Below are positions 38,001 to 50,600 of a stretch of 64,000 nucleotides of DNA, piece by piece; within the stretch, counting starts at the first letter, position 1; each line of letters begins with the position of its first letter. The notes under the pieces were generated by a model that saw nothing but the letters and a program-made list of their open reading frames with translations, did not search any database and was not told where the DNA came from. Position numbers and translations under genes: made by a program. The stretch lies in assembly GCA_035582835.1 (NCBI GenBank), contig JAYKAV010003062.1, positions 334,512 through 398,511 of the forward strand, given 5' to 3'. The DNA comes from Phoebastria nigripes. Lineage: Eukaryota > Chordata > Aves > Procellariiformes > Diomedeidae.

Positions 38001-41000
38001 TCTAACTTTTTTTAAGGAGGAAAAAAAAATATAAAGGCTATTTCCATGCTAACTTGCAACCAGACACTAGATGTCTCTCCCTGAAATGGCACCAACAAGC
38101 TCTTGCTCCTCTTCTTATGCTACAGTGACATCCTGCAGTCCTACTCCAACTTTACGGCAATATTCTCAGGGTTTTTACAAGCAAGTACAGCTCATCACAA
38201 CTAAAGAAGCCAGAGATGTCTCACTTTTGCTGAAGAGGGATTAAGAAAGTTAGACAGACAGTTATAAATGGAGCAGCCTTCCTTAGGGTATAAAGGAAAT
38301 CTCCGTAGGAGGTAGTCTTGCACATAAACTATAATGACTATGCTTTTAACAAAACTTTTAATTCAGTCAATAACTGAAATTTATTTATGCCACCATGGTG
38401 CAAGTAACATTTCCTGCTCAAGGACACATTATATGTGACTTGGTAATAAACTGTGACTTCTAACAGTTACTATGATTTTTCTGTTTTCCTTAGATAACAG
38501 TGATACTAAGCAGCAAGTCAATCTGGACTTGCTTAAAGTTTTAAGAACAAACCCTGGATTACATTTTATATGATACCAGATGATCATGGCCTAATTTAAA
38601 CTTCCTTCCAAAAAAAAAAAAAAAAAACCAAGAAAGAAAGAAAACCAAGACTGCTGTGCTCTAACCTTTATAACCTTTATAGTCAGCATTTTGTTGAGAG
38701 GACCACAAGCAGGTGCATAGTCCCGCACATGAAAAAAAAAAAAAAAAAGATTCTGTTCCTATGTGTTCATGCATCCATCTGCATACCTACCTTCAATACC
38801 ATCCACATGGGCAAATATTTTAAGATGAAGATTGATTTTGGAAACAGCCCAAACCATAAACACAGCACAGCAGTGTTAATAGTGTCCTTTAAAACGCAAC
38901 CACTTAAAACGAAAAAATTAATATACCGTGATATTTCCAGATGTCAGATTCTCAATGCATCTTGGCTGACCAGGCTCAATTATCTAGATTAGTGGTCTTC
39001 CATTTTCATTAGCTCACATACAACAGTAACAACAAAAAGAATGAATGAGATAGATAGAATAAAAACATATTTTACCCTCTGTTTCAGTTTTGACTATTAC
39101 AGCCACAGCTTCAGACAGCTTTTCTCAATGTTGTAGTGTCTTGGGTGATTTAATTTTTAATTAAGCAGACTATTTAAGCAAGAATTTAACTTTTAATATG
39201 AAGAATTATGCTGAAACGTGCATCTACTTTACTGTTAGAGGGTCTGCAATACAGTATTGGCTCTTTAATGGCATTTATCTTCTCCTTTGTAAATATTAAT
39301 AAAGTATTACAACTGTGAAAATCCGTATTATTAGAATACAACAGGGCCCAAACCCATAATCCATACAGGCTGTGACAGAAGGTTTCCATTCTCACAGCAA
39401 AGCACATGTGTGAAATACAAACCCTGAGAGTGCCATTTGTACACATGTGTGTTGGAAAGGGTGCAATTTAGAAGCCAGTTCCTACAACATGGTAAACATA
39501 TCTCTCAAAGAATCAAGAATTGTGCTTTGCACTCATAGCTACATGATCCAATGTTTCTTCAAGATGCAAAACATCATATTTTTTTCTAAACAAAGGCATG
39601 AGACCTAAACCAGAAGTTTCAATTATTTCATTTTAAGCTCAGTCACAAGAACAAACAGAAAGAGAAGTGATAAAAAAAAACAGTGGAAAGTGTAAGTGCC
39701 ATGACTATCTCCTGACGCAGATGCTCAGGTGGTAGGTAATAGGCATATGTGCTACTCAACTTCAGCACTACAAATCAGATTAAGAAAAAATTCAATTCAC
39801 CACATTTAACTCCATATATTTATTATGCAAATGCCTTGAAAAAATTTAAAACAAGATGATGTGTAAGCTGTGAGGCAATTAGCTAGGCTGAAGGAGAATT
39901 CTCATTTAACTTATACCAGGCTTAACTCTGAACACTTAACCACAATCAATGGAGTTATACTAATACATATAATTATAAATAGTGCAAAATACATAAACTG
40001 GCAGAGGAATCCAGATGTTTGCAAACCTTTATCTTCTTGCACTTCCAAAGAGCACACACAATTTCCCCAGAACTCCTCTTAACAGAACCAAGACTTTCTC
40101 TTTATTCCCCTTTACTGGCAGTTAAATAATATTAAAGAACATTTTACATCTGAGAAGGGACTATCATTAAGCTTTCCTGTCTCAAAATTACTTCCACTTC
40201 ATGACTCAAAGTCTCTCCCTTGAAACAACTCTACCAAAGCCATATACAGATGCACCCTGATGGTACCATTTTCCTGTCTTAGAGACAGAACTGCAGAGGA
40301 GGTGGTTGACTAAGCTTCAGGACAAAACTAACATCATCTAAATGCTATTTATTACTGAAATGATGCAGGAAAAGTGGAATGAGGATCTTGGAGCCTCTCT
40401 GGGGTGGCAACACTTGGGAAAAAACAAAAATCCCCATGAAACTTGCTTTATTTGCACAGAACATGTTGCTGGGGAGCACACTGGTGTTGCACACCAAGGT
40501 CCTGTGCCAGCCCACCCCAACGGCAGCAACCCAGTTCCTGACCCCAACATGGCACAAAACTCCCGGGGGGCTGGTTAACCCCAGAAGCGAGGCAAAGAGC
40601 CACCACGCTCCTGCGGCGAGGACTCCTCCTGACACCTCAGATGCAGGGCAAGCTTTGTTATTTTTATGCTGCACTGGCATCTCCACTGTGGGGTGTGAGC
40701 AAAATAAATCAAGTAGGAGATACTACTAAACTAAGTCAGATGGCAGGCAACTAATCACTGAAGATTTGCCATGGGTTGTAGATATCCTCACTAACCTGCT
40801 TCAGATGAGGCTTTTGTTCTGGATACAACTATTCTGCATGAAAAATAATCTGATCTTCATCTCAGAATAATGACAAGATCATCATCTTCACCAAAGACTC
40901 GCTCATGCCATCCTTAGAGTATTTCCTGAAAATATAATTTTTGAAATCTGATAGAAACTGATTTTTTTTTTTTTTTTAGGTGCCAAATCCAACAAGGGAA

Positions 41001-41060
41001 ACTGCAACATGGAAGTATTACAAGTGTTACATGCTACCCCACACTGGGTTTATTTCAGAA
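35011..41060. other. Long AT-rich tract without a recognised gene
   Basis: Holds A-runs at 38610-38627 and 38732-38748 and a T-run at 40962-40977. A duplicated AATAGGACTAAAAG unit occurs at 35525-35556. At 40338-40730 composition rises in G and C, with overlapping open frames of up to 116 codons on both strands that have no family resemblance. No exon is supported. Confidence 0.5.
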
Positions 41061-41340
41061 TGGCAGAAGGGTGAAGTTGGAGGCCAGGGCAGATGCGCTC
41101 CAGCTTATCTATACTCAGCAGTCCCAATTGCTGCTGCCTTCAGGAACCGCCGGAAGGCTACAGCTGCAACTAGCAACTGCAGACTGCGAAACCAGCCTCT
41201 TTGGCTGGCGTAGCGGCTGTGCCGGGGCTCCCTGGAGACCCGAGGTCTCTGCCTTCAGAGGTTCTGGGTGCCTTGTATACACTCGTGCTCAGTTAGGGAG
41301 CGTGCTGTGGCAAGAAAAACGATTCTGCCTAACAGTGAGT
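41061..41340 (+). other. GC-richer patch with CpG, no gene recognised
   Basis: About 280 bases with several CpG dinucleotides (GAACCGCCGG, CTGGCGTAGCGG). A plus-strand frame at 41071-41343 is open but resembles nothing known to me. It might be a small promoter-like region or an old LTR; I could not find TG...CA ends or a TATA box. Confidence 0.25.
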
Positions 41341-44300
41341 TAACAGAGTTATTTTCTTCTAATATTAAGCATTTAAAGAAAGCTGTATCTGCAGAATTCA
41401 TTAAACTAACTTTGCAACTAATTTCTGCCCAACTGTTGTATACAACAGTTGGTGGTAGAAAGCATTAATTAGCGTGTCACATTACTCTATCTGCCATTAG
41501 ACAATACTGATTGCAAGTTAACTATTACATAGAGTATCACAAAAAAATCTAAATGACACTTTACACATAGCAGCTCTCTGCACACCATAGCAACAGGGAG
41601 AGATTGAAGTAAAATGGTCTGGTTTCTATAGCAACTATCACACAGACCATCTGTAATCAAAAGGAATCGTAGCAAGGGAAACAAAATGGGGGATTTTGCA
41701 TACTGGAAAACTATTCATGTATTTAAAATATATGACTCCTTAACGTTCAACTCTAGTGTTAAAATATTATTTAAGTGCAAGAAATCTACATAAGCTGCTG
41801 AAAAAAGTTTTTACTTAATAGAATGCTAAATAAAATTAACCAGTTCTATCTCCCTAACTACAAATGACACCTTTATATAAAAGCCCGTTTTTCAGACACC
41901 AAATATATATGACCCTCAAGATCCATAATCCATGTGCTAATAAAGTATTTGGTTACTATTTTATTCTGAAACTCAAATACTCTCAGAGGGCTAATAGCAT
42001 AGTATTTCTTACTATCTACTGTACAGAACTGCTTTTAGAAATACATCATTTCAGACAGAAACATTTAACCACCCTGTTTCTAAAATAAAAAGGCTCATTC
42101 AGCTTTTGAAAATTGGTTCCTAGTAAATCAAAGAAATTAGGATATAAGAACACAACAAAGGGAAAAAAAACCAACAAAACAAAACCCTCTATAACCAGAA
42201 AGTCATCTGTGTCATGCAGTTCGTGTGCTGAATAGAACAATATTATATTAAGGCACAGCACACATGAATGGAAGGTAAATCCAATGTTAGTGATGCAAGG
42301 CACTCTCTTCTTTACCTCTCAGTATTTTAACTCCTGAGAAAATAAAAGGGATCATTATATCTAGATGGGGAAATACTTTTGTACTAAATGTAATTTTTGG
42401 TGGAAATTAACTGGCTATAAATAGGCTTTTAATAAATTATAGAACCAGGAATCAGTGAACAAAAAATTATTATCAACATCAGTCCATTTCTTTTGCCTAG
42501 GAAAATGCTGATTTGCTGAACATCAATCACTCACGTGCTGAAGTTAGGCATTACAGCCTCCTGGGTTCATGCAAAGCAGAAAGGGGGCAATCTGGAATAA
42601 TCGCAAAAACAATCCTCTCTTCAGCATGAAGGAGGAGCACGAAGGAACCAGCATGGTGATCCTATACTGTCAGAAGTTTATTCTTCACTACAGCTTGCAT
42701 GCCAGCTGCTTAAACCCACTTCCTCACCATCAGGATGGACTAAAACACAGATGCTCAGCCTACTACCTGGATGGTCTGTACACCTCCCAGGTCACTTTCC
42801 TGGGTCAAGGCAGCAGGACGACTGGATGGCAGCGCTGGTGACTGCTCCAGCACACACCACCCTTCTCTGCTCTGCCTGAGGCATTACGATGAGAAGAAAC
42901 AGAGGTCTCTGGACAAGATAGCAGATGAGAGCAAACAATTATGGCCAAATATTCACCAAGCCTGCAAACCTACTCTCCGCCTGTATCCAAACAGCACTGG
43001 AAAAAGCACACAGGTTAGATAAATTGCTGCATATATAGATAAAAGGCTGCATATTCCCTGCCACCATCTTTCCCACTCTTCAGACTTGGCAGAGAACAGC
43101 CCATCTAGGCGGGTTGTGCAGTTGCTCCTTCAGGCGGCACACAAGCGCCACAGTGTCCGGTCTTCTCACACCATACAAAAAAGAAACGTGGCCTAACCCA
43201 GACAGCAAAGTGCAATGGGAATAAAACAATTAAAAGACAAGATTTTAATCATTGACATGCTTTTATTTTTACAAGAAACATAGGTTGTATTGGCACTCAA
43301 AGCCAGAAGTTGCTTGACTGAGTGTAGCTATAACAGAATTCAGAATAAGTCTTTTAAGAAGAGTTCAATTGCATGCTAAAGAGTGTCTTTCATGTTATAG
43401 ACCTTCAAAATCCCTTTTGTAAAGATGTCTATATTTGTTTAGATATGAGAGTAATCTCAGTACTCATGCAATCTTAGCTTGGACCTATATTTATCCTGAA
43501 AAATAACCAACAGCTGTAGCCAGTGTATACTCTTCTTTCACAGATTTAGGCAAAATTAAATAGATTTAAAGCGTTGTTTTCATAATTTTGCCCACAAACC
43601 CATTTGATGAGATTATCACATTACTGATGTCAGTGAACAATGAAATAAATGTTAAGATGCTATACATCCTTCCTGACAATACATATATGTACGTAACAGC
43701 TTTCAAAAACAAATCCTCTGGCTTCACAAGTACCTTGAACTACTAACAATCCTTACTCTTTTTTAGCCAAAAGTCAGGGCCATACCGTATCTTCCAATAG
43801 GTTTGCACAGTACGCAAGGAATGGAAGACTACAACTTAAAAAAACCCCTAATTAACTCCAATAGTAACAAATTTTACAAAACGTACTAGCGCTTATACAA
43901 GGAAGAAGTGGGGAGGTTGTGGGATGCTAAGGAGGAAGCCTTGCAATGGGTTATCTAAGGAAGTCATTAACACCCGTAGAGGATTATATTCTTGGCTATG
44001 TCTCTGTTAGCAATTATTAAGCACAACAGGAGTCATTCAGTAGATCGAAGAAATTGGTGCCAAGGCCCCTATAGGTCTCCATTACATGCAGAAAGGTTTT
44101 TATTTCAGACAAGATTTAGTCTGGTCCCCTGGACAAAACGTTTCCAGCACATATATGGTTCAACCTTTGGTTTGGACCCTACTGGAACCATAAAGGATTG
44201 GGGTACATTTGGGGCACACCTTGAGCTTCCGCTTTTCCACACAGCTTCCACTTTACTTTCATGTCTAAGGAGTCTGCTTCATGCTTATCAAAACCATTCT

Positions 44301-47300
44301 GTAATCAGGAGATTTACTTCCATATCAATTTTTAAAGTATTCTCAATATATAAAGAAAGAAGACCCTGAAATCTTGCAATAAACTAGAGTTCACTTGTGT
44401 CTCTAATAATATCATGCAAAATTTTCAGCACAAAGTCAAGGAAATTTATGAGTTTTGTTCAGTTCTGATCTTTAGATGTGTTCAAACCTCACAGTGAAAG
44501 TGGGAACATGAGAGCAAATAGACCACCTATGGAGATAATGACAATTTGGGAAAAAAAAAAAAAAAAACACCAAACAAAAAACCACACAACACACACATGC
44601 ACATTTAAACCAACCTTCTTAAAATTATATGAAAATATTTCATAAATGTTTGGTAACAGCATAGCGTTTGATCCAATTTGCTTTACCTTTTCAAAATATA
44701 TCTCTTACCAAGTTAATGAACATTAATAGTAATTATATCCTCAGATACTCACAGTACAGCAGAACTTCTTCCCTGCAATTGTATAACTAAAATACAATTT
44801 ATGATATCTGTGAATTCTATGCTGCTTTATCCACTATGACTTAATTGCTTTGGTGCTATATCTATGATAAATATATGTGCACTACCAGAGAAATTAAAAT
44901 CTATACAATTTTTTAAAATAGCATGCATAAATTTTAAACACAAGATAATCCTGTTGGAATAGAGATCTACTTCCAGCATAGAACAGTGAAGTATAAGATG
45001 GAATCAAAACTATTCTTACTAGAAAGTTTGTCTTCATCTCTGACATCTGTAAAACTGCAGCATGAGACATATTCCATTTTAAATGACACTGCAAAAGGTC
45101 AGAACAATTCCCCTAACCTTGTCAAGGCTGGCAAGATTGATACTTGTTTTAGGTAAACTTAGTATCCATGTCATGTGTATTGGACTAAATATAAAATTCA
45201 GAGAGCAGGAGGAGCAAACATATATTTAGAAATTAAAAATGGAATTTCATTTTCCAGACCAACAAAAGAGCAACAGTTCTGTATCCAAGAATATAATTCT
45301 GTAAATATTAACCAGTTCACTGTCTGTCATCTGATTGTACTTACTATTTATCTGCAACTTGCATACAATTGCATGGAAACTGAGTGAAAACATGATTAAC
45401 CTCCTTGCTGGTCTAACCTTTATAACTATAGTAGAATTTCTGAGAGCTGCTTTTTTTTCCTGTAACTCTTTGAATTCCAAAACCATCTCAGCAAGTATAC
45501 AAAAAATTAGTTATTGTTCTTCATCTTCACCCTAAATATGCTAAATAACCATTTAAGACTGGCTTCTGCATATTAATTTTTTATTTTAATTCATCTAAAT
45601 TGATGTAAATAACATAAAAGGCTGTTTCAATATTCATTAACAAAACTTGTCATCTTTAGCTTTTAACTGCAAAATTTAGAAGACAACACATTTGCACTGT
45701 AGTCAAAACCAGTTTTCCTTTCATCAGAGAATCAATCAGTCAATACAACTGTCAAATCATTTTCTATAACCATTCTTGAAACAGTGATTTAGTGCACTAA
45801 CCTCTATATGTACTTGTTGCAGCCTAATTCAGATAGAATTGAGTAATTGCCATACTTTTGTTTAGTCACTGTATTGAGAAACTTTATGAAATATTAAACA
45901 ATGAAGGACGAAATCAGAATTATGGAAGCGCGTTTTTATGTATTTGTGTCCTTAAGCCTAGATATCTCTTAAGCTGGCAGCAACACTACAAAATATATAA
46001 CATTTGGGGTCACTGAGAGAATATGTTCTGAATATTACAATTATATGCAGCAAAAGATTTATCCTCAGAGGATATATGAAAACAGAAAAAGAGGAATCCA
46101 TTACACACACGCACGTGCTGCTGGCCAGTACATGCAGCAGAATACATATTAGGAAAAAAATACATGCATACTGGCAGGGCAGAGTAACTTCAGTTCTGCC
46201 ACATTTATCTCTGTGCTGCTCTAATGCAAAAAAGACAAAGATAAACATCCATATTCAAAGGGACATAAGCCTGACTGCTGAGCAGAAAAAAGAGACAAAC
46301 TTATTTCACAAAGAAACTATGCAATTTACATTTTCAAAATGTTTCAGTTTTATTTAAATGAATAAACAACATCCCCCTGTAATAATTATGGGCACAGTAC
46401 CCTTGCCATTAAAAGATACATATATGATATATGATGCTTTTCTAACAATGATTTATATTTTAGAAACTATAGATGACCACATTTTCTGTTTCCCTGAATA
46501 CATGTTGATGAGATACAACAAAAGCAAATTACCCAAATAGGACATTACTGTTGACGGCAGAAAAACATTATAACTTATTCTTAAATAAAGCTATTGTACT
46601 TCCACTTTGAATATTATTACATTCTGAAACTTTTTTTTTTTTTTTTACTTGTAATATATGGTAGGAAATTTTAATGCTACTTTACTCTGTAAATAACTTA
46701 CAAAGCATGGGCAATAACAATCATGAAGAGCTATCCCTTGTGTAACAAACACGGGTACACACAGCTGTGTTTCAGCAGTGATCATGAAGAGAAAAAGAAT
46801 TACAGAAAACAGTTCTAGCAGCCTCTCTAAAATATATCCCTATGCACACTTGTTTGGACTGTATTTTGCATTTAATGCTTTTCCCAGTTATTGCTGAAGC
46901 AGTGACGACTTCTTATTCTCCCTTGCCTGATTCATCGGTCACTATCTGTGATTAATGTAATTAACCTAGTTGAGTGTATTTGCAGTCACGAGAATAAAAA
47001 TAATTCAAATTAACCAAAGTGAACAAAAATACTTTAAAAAAATCCAAAAATAATACTGATCCTGTCTGTCTTCCCTTTTTTTCTTTTTTTGCATGATAAT
47101 TTATCCTGTGTATAGTCTTTTTAATGTGTTGGTCAAAAAGAAAAAAAAAAAAAATTACCTAACTTTATATTCAACACATGAATCTATCATGCTCACACAT
47201 CTGGAATAATACTTCTCTGTAATGTAATTCTGCCTTCTCACCGACTTTCAATAACACTTTTAAGCGCTTTTTATCACTTTCAGCACGATTTCCAGAAGAT

Positions 47301-49469
47301 GCCAATTGCAGCATGTAGCTCAGCTTGATGGAGTTTACACTTGAATGTGTAGTATTTGACAAGAAATTAAATGTGAATTCTCATGAATTAATTGGCATTC
47401 ACAGAATAGCGTGTATTAAATTTCATTGCCCATTTTTAAATGTGCCTTTTTTTAGTATTTGCTTTATATATGACTACGGAATCTCCTGAAGCTGGCCAAG
47501 AGTAGATCACTGGACACTGGTCTTTACAATCTGATTATTTGAACTGCAGAAGCAACTTCTGGCAGCCACTTTGTGGACCACCAAAGCGGTGTGCTTTTCC
47601 AATAGGTGAGGCAATTTTTTTAATAACACCCAAAAAAGCACCCTAGAGATCAGAAATTCAGTCTTGTTTCTTGCAATCTAGGTCTAATGCCATCACATGC
47701 CAGCTGTGAAAACTTCCCTTGAAGGTCTGACAGCTTTTAATTCAATCTCCTTGCATGGTAAAGAGATACCCCTTTGAACCACAAGAAAAAGAAGGTTTTT
47801 CATTAAATTCTTCAGGCAAAACAGGATTCCTGTGGCTGTATTTTGAAGGGTTGGTACAAAAAACAACATTAAATTTGCTGTATTAATAAACTAGAAAAAT
47901 ATAAGCTGACTGTCCAACCAATTATTGCTAATAGTAGGTGTAGTAAAAATTTATCCTAAAATGTCATGCAAGACTTTAACAAACATCAGAGACTGATTTG
48001 TTAGGCGCTACATAGACGTAAATGATACAATGGTGGCCTTAATGGACTTAAAATCAAAACTATTCCTGGTATTTCTACAGAGAACGACATTAAATCTGCT
48101 TGGGAGCTCACAGCTACAAAGTAAAACAGAGTAGAAATTAAAAGCTTTTGGACATTACTGGATCACAGAAGGTTGGGGGGAATACGGCTGACCCAATTTC
48201 CATACTATTAAGAGAAGCAGTCTTCTGAATAAATAAAATACTCCAGTACGATCTGCTTTTATATAATTTTCCTTCATTTTCATAATAAGTCAAACCTACC
48301 ACAACACAAACTGTCTTCAGTATATACACTCGGCTCAAACTGAACATGTGAGCTTCACAGTCAAATGCTCCATGGCCCAGTGTCTTAATCTTGTCAAGTC
48401 CTACCTTTATATAACCATAACAAATCTCCTGTTATGTCAGACTTGAGAGACATTATTAGAAAGATTATTTGAACAGTGCTTGGACACCAGCAAAATATTT
48501 ATAACAGATAGCTTTGGTAGAGCAAATTCAACGGGCAAATCATTTAAAGAGGACATGCAACATGAGTTAACTTCTATATTTGTATCATAATGCATTATTA
48601 TTTAGAAGCTATTATTCAAAAAAGTAACAGAAAGTAACACAGAAAAACTCAAGTAATCTGGCCTGGCAACATTTTTAAAACTTCTTCTGAAAAATGCAGT
48701 TGAAGGCCGTCTAAAATTTTTATCTTTCTTCTTGATATACATGCTTACACACATTTCTGTTAGAGTATTTTTAAGAAAGAAAATATAAATTTGATAAAAA
48801 ATATCAAATACACAAACACATCATTATTAAAAGGTGTTACTTGAAATTGAACCACTGTCATCAAAAAATACAACAAAAATTAATATCTTCTCATTGCCAT
48901 TCCCTTTTTGCACTTTACAGTCCAGAGGCTTTCTACACAGCAGAGGATGGGTCTAAAGTGCCCAGTAACAGCACGATGTGTGCCTGCTCGTGTTTCCCCA
49001 TGGCAGGCAACGGCAAGAAAGACTAGATACTACTGCGCTGGCCAGCTATCCCAGCTGAAAGCAGGACAGTAACTATCAGTAGAAATCTATACCTCTCCCT
49101 AATATCACATGAATAATGCATTAGCTGCCTAACCATGTAGGATTTATCTTTGAAAACACAGGCTAGGTCTCAAACAGCACTCTAATCAGTTTTGTCATAC
49201 GGTACCCAAAGCACTGCAACACTAGGTTTCTTCTGCTGTTCTGAAAATGTTTGCTTAGTGCTTCTAGCTATGACTATCTCCTGTTAGAATGTTTTCGTTG
49301 TGAAAAACTAGGATAGTACAGTCATTTTTTTAACCTAAATAAAAATTTTTTTGGATAGATTGGGTGTTTAGTACTCTGACAAATAAACAACATTCAATAA
49401 GAAAGCAAAGTGCAAACAATTACATTTCAGTTTAAATATGTAGCCCAGATCCATGACATATCTAACATG
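41341..49469. other. Long AT-rich tract without a supported gene
   Basis: Contains the 24-bp palindrome at 41429-41452, an unassigned 125-codon plus frame at 43992-44369, A-runs at 44551-44567 and 47141-47154, a T-run at 46631-46646, and a weak splice-flanked open stretch at 47339-47242 (minus). Nothing amounts to a gene. Confidence 0.45.
41429..41452. repeat. Perfect 24-bp palindrome
   Basis: CCAACTGTTGTA followed directly by its exact reverse complement, TACAACAGTTGG, with no spacer. Each half contains a CAACTG/CAGTTG hexamer, which fits both the MYB consensus (YAACKG) and an E-box (CANNTG). Confidence 0.95.
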
Positions 49470-49720
49470 TGAACATAAGAATGGCTAAATGGGATCAGAC
49501 CAGTTCAGTGGAACTAATGGCAGACTAAACTAGCAAAACCTACATTTGTCTGTCTGAAGTCCTTATGCATTTCCCCATCACAACCATCGCATTAAGCCCA
49601 GTGTCCTCGATTCCCTAAGCTCCCTCATGTGCCAAATCCCCATTCTTAGCAGCACCACAGTGCTCCCAGTTTCCACCGATATCCTCTCCCACCTCTGCAA
49701 GGGCAAGCTTCAGAAGACAG
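49470..49720 (-). mobile_element. Old CR1/L3-like LINE 3' fragment
   Basis: GAACATAAGAATGGC..ATGGGATCAGACCA at 49472-49502 is the antisense form of the 'ggtctgaccca..gccattcttatgttc' terminus of ancient amniote CR1-like elements. The next 200 bases (CCCAGTGTCCTC, CCCCATTCTTAGCAGC) are compatible with the adjoining 3' UTR. Diverged; the left edge is clear but the right edge is approximate. Confidence 0.6.
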
Positions 49721-50409
49721 TGGCTGTCCTCAAGCTACACATGTGCTCTTTGTCACACAACGAACTTCACATTTACTGACCATCCAACCGTTTCCATATA
49801 GAGTGGGCAAAGGCCAGGTTTCACCTGTCTGCCCACTGTGGAACCATCCATTTCTGTCTGCTTCACAGCCCCCCCTCTGTTTTTCACAAAGTCAGCATAA
49901 AATTAACTTCTTTGGGATCTCCACTGCTCTACCAAATTTGATGAAATAAACCAATGAGTTTGCAGGAAAAGGGTAATCAACAAAGTGGATACTTCACTGG
50001 TAGGTTGATCTGAAAAGTCTAGGACACAATAAACAATGACGGAGATGACTCACATATGTGGAACTTGGCCTGATTAAATTAAGTTAATTTAAGCCAAACA
50101 CACAGATCTATTTAAAAAGGGGGACTAGGTAATAGTAGACTACCTAGGAAAGCAGCAAGCTAGAAAGGATTATGAACAATACTGGTTTCACACAAAGTCT
50201 CTCTGCAGGTCTGTAGCTTAGAAGGTCAACCTGATCTTTGAACCTATAAAGAAATGTCAGGAGAAAGCAGGTAGGTGGTGTTACGATATTAGTAAGATTA
50301 TTACTGGGATAATATGTGCAGGACGGGTGTCCACACATCTTTCAGGCTGCCGCTGAAAACTAAAATTTTAGAGGAGTGCTAGAAAAATGACTTTGGACAT
50401 GTTAAAGCA

Positions 50410-50600
50410 GTTGAGTCTGTTTATCGCAGTGAGAAAGTTAAGAGGTGACTTGAACAAGGATTACATGTAAACTAGAGCAGGAAGGGCTTCTAACAGTAAA
50501 CAGGTCTTTAATCTAGTAGAAAATGTCACAACAAAAGCAAAGGATTAGAAACTGAAGCTAGACAAATTAGGTGAGAGTAACTGCATTTTGAAGAGTCTTT
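50410..50600 (+). mobile_element. Old CR1/L3-like LINE ORF2 fragment
   Basis: GAGAAAGTTAAGAGGTGACTTGAACAAGG, then TTTAATCTAGTAGAAAATG and GATTAGAAACTGAAGCTAGACAAATT follow the order of the CR1-like ORF2 C-terminus (…LRGDL…, …NWRKLKLDKF…). Highly diverged, without an intact frame. It is in the opposite orientation to the fragment at 49470-49720, so the two are not one element. Confidence 0.55.
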
